A stretch of 5,354 bases of DNA from assembly GCA_016191985.1 (NCBI GenBank), contig JACPVB010000279.1, forward strand, positions 1 to 5,354. The letters are read 5' to 3'. How positions within the stretch are numbered: position 1 is the stretch's first letter; every line of letters starts with the position of its first letter. The notes under the pieces are model-generated. The model did no database searches and was not told the origin of the DNA. It was given only the letters and a program-made list of their open reading frames with translations. Source of the DNA: Chloroflexota bacterium (GTDB lineage Bacteria; Chloroflexota; Anaerolineae; Anaerolineales; Villigracilaceae). A program made the translations under genes and the position numbers. Shown one piece after another: positions 4,615-5,354 of this stretch.

Positions 4615-5087
4615 GGATTGCGTTAGGAGCAGACCATAGAGGTTTTAAATATAAGGAAAGAATAGCAAGTCTTCTCAGGGAGATAGGTCACATCGTAAAA
4701 GACTTCGGCACCTTTAGTGATACGCAGTCTGTTGATTATCCCGACTACGCACTGTTAGCCGCACGGGCTGTTAGTAATGAAGAATGTGACTGTGCAATAC
4801 TTATTTGCGGCACAGGTGTAGGGATGTGCATTACGGCAAATAAGGTAAACGGGGTTAGGGCTGCAATAGGTAATGATTTGTTTACTACCATAATGAGTAG
4901 AAAGCACAATGATTCAAATGTGCTTTGTATTGGCGCTGATGTTGCGTCACAGGACCCTCTTGAGGAAAGGGTAAAATTATGGCTTAGCACACCTTTTGAA
5001 GCGGAAGAACGGCATATCCGCAGGCTTGGTAAGATGGTAGCTGTAGAGAACAAAAACAACACACAGCAGATTTCAAATAACAGATAA
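4611..5087 (+). CDS. rpiB: Ribose-5-phosphate isomerase B
   Basis: RpiB interconverts ribulose 5-phosphate and ribose 5-phosphate in the non-oxidative pentose phosphate pathway and is a cytoplasmic enzyme. The 158-aa protein matches the RpiB/LacAB fold. GADHRGF (6-12) gives Asp8 and His9. VDYPDYA (41-47) follows. ICGTGVGMCITANKVNGVRAA (65-85 region) carries the catalytic Cys66 and phosphate-binding loop. SRKHNDSNVLCIGAD (96-110) holds the ring-opening His99. RHIRRLGKM (134-142) supplies Arg134 and Arg138, spaced like Arg133 and Arg137 of the E. coli enzyme. Cys66 marks it as an RpiB rather than a galactose-6-phosphate isomerase subunit LacA. The last 12 or so residues are polar (Asn/Gln-rich) and probably dispensable. 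Its ATG overlaps the tsaC stop, so the two genes share a transcript and probably translation. Neighbouring sua5/tsaC and rpiB genes are known from other bacteria (Bacillus keeps ywlC and ywlF close). All expected active-site residues are present. Confidence 0.95.
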   Translation: MRIALGADHRGFKYKERIASLLREIGHIVKDFGTFSDTQSVDYPDYALLAARAVSNEECDCAILICGTGVGMCITANKVNGVRAAIGNDLFTTIMSRKHNDSNVLCIGADVASQDPLEERVKLWLSTPFEAEERHIRRLGKMVAVENKNNTQQISNNR

Positions 5088-5091
5088 AACA

Positions 5092-5130
5092 GGTAGAGGC
5101 GCTGTACATTACGTCCCTACCCCCCTTTTT
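5092..5130 (+). terminator. Possible intrinsic terminator downstream of rpiB
   Basis: Five bases after the rpiB stop, GGTAGAGGCG (5092-5101) pairs with CGTCCCTACC (5112-5121), with one A/C mismatch and one G.T pair, around a ten-base loop. Four more C and then TTTTT (5126-5130) follow. The T-run is short and displaced from the stem, so termination efficiency is uncertain. Alternatively it is another REP-like palindrome of the GTAGGG...CCCTAC kind. Confidence 0.5.
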
Positions 5131-5354
5131 AGCTCCATCCCGTTTACAAAAGAAAGGTGCAAGATTTCAGCCACTATTAAGAATTTAAGCCGTTTATTGA
5201 GGGTTATTTTTACAATTTGTGGAATTAAAAGATTTATCAAAATATTTGTGATATAGAATGCAATTACATAACTGCTTGTAAATGGGTTATCTATAAAGTT
5301 TCTATCTTTCCAAACACTTTATTTTTTCTAATAGGCACGTTGTTCGCTATATAA
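5131..5354. other. AT-rich stretch without a supportable gene
   Basis: From the end of the rpiB hairpin to the window edge there is strongly AT-rich DNA with no reading frame of protein-like composition on either strand. A TTTACA followed 17 bases later by a poor -10 (ATTTAT), and a TAGAAT-like hexamer near 5250, could belong to a promoter for a gene to the right, but neither pair is convincing. I see no tRNA, CRISPR or IS ends here. Confidence 0.5.

Overview
This is a bacterial chromosome window in two divergent halves. The left half (1-3201, minus strand) is a tight three-gene accessory operon. The right half (3922-5087, plus strand) is a two-gene housekeeping operon. Between them lies about 720 bp of non-coding DNA packed with palindromes and repeats. 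The host cannot be fixed from sequence alone. Intergenic DNA full of 'CCAAATTCCAAGCACC'-type repeats, GTGGGAACGAG palindromes and TCCGCC/GGCGGA hairpins recalls environmental lineages such as anammox planctomycetes (Brocadiales), Nitrospirota or Omnitrophota. That placement is an impression from memory and is low confidence.

Minus strand, in transcription order. First is a 213-aa protein with an acidic N-terminus, a Gly/Ala-rich middle and a basic C-terminal tail (3201-2560). Next is a 437-aa soluble gluzincin-type metallopeptidase with HEVGH and a downstream ExxAD motif (2554-1241). Last is a long, apparently highly structured protein of unknown function, open for 403 codons and cut by the left window edge (1209-<1). 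The gaps are 5 and 31 bp and each gene has a good Shine-Dalgarno, so the three are almost certainly co-transcribed. I cannot assign a named system. The arrangement of a small protein with a possible membrane-active Gly/Ala centre, then a peptidase, then a large conserved partner is the best candidate here for an undescribed module.

The divergent region (3202-3921) holds a perfect 12-bp-stem palindrome just upstream of the minus operon, at least six more hairpins, and a near-consensus sigma-70 promoter on the plus strand (TTGATA, 17 bp, TATAAT at 3693-3721). A long imperfect inverted repeat lies between this promoter and the first plus-strand gene.

Plus strand: tsaC (Sua5/YrdC-type threonylcarbamoyl-AMP synthase, tRNA t6A synthesis) overlaps rpiB (ribose-5-phosphate isomerase B, pentose phosphate pathway) by the four bases ATGA. 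tsaC carries a near-perfect palindrome inside its coding sequence, and a second hairpin at the tsaC/rpiB junction overlaps the ribosome-binding region of rpiB. After rpiB come a possible hairpin terminator and about 220 bp of AT-rich DNA with no supportable gene. The minus operon is visibly richer in G+C than the plus operon, consistent with different histories.
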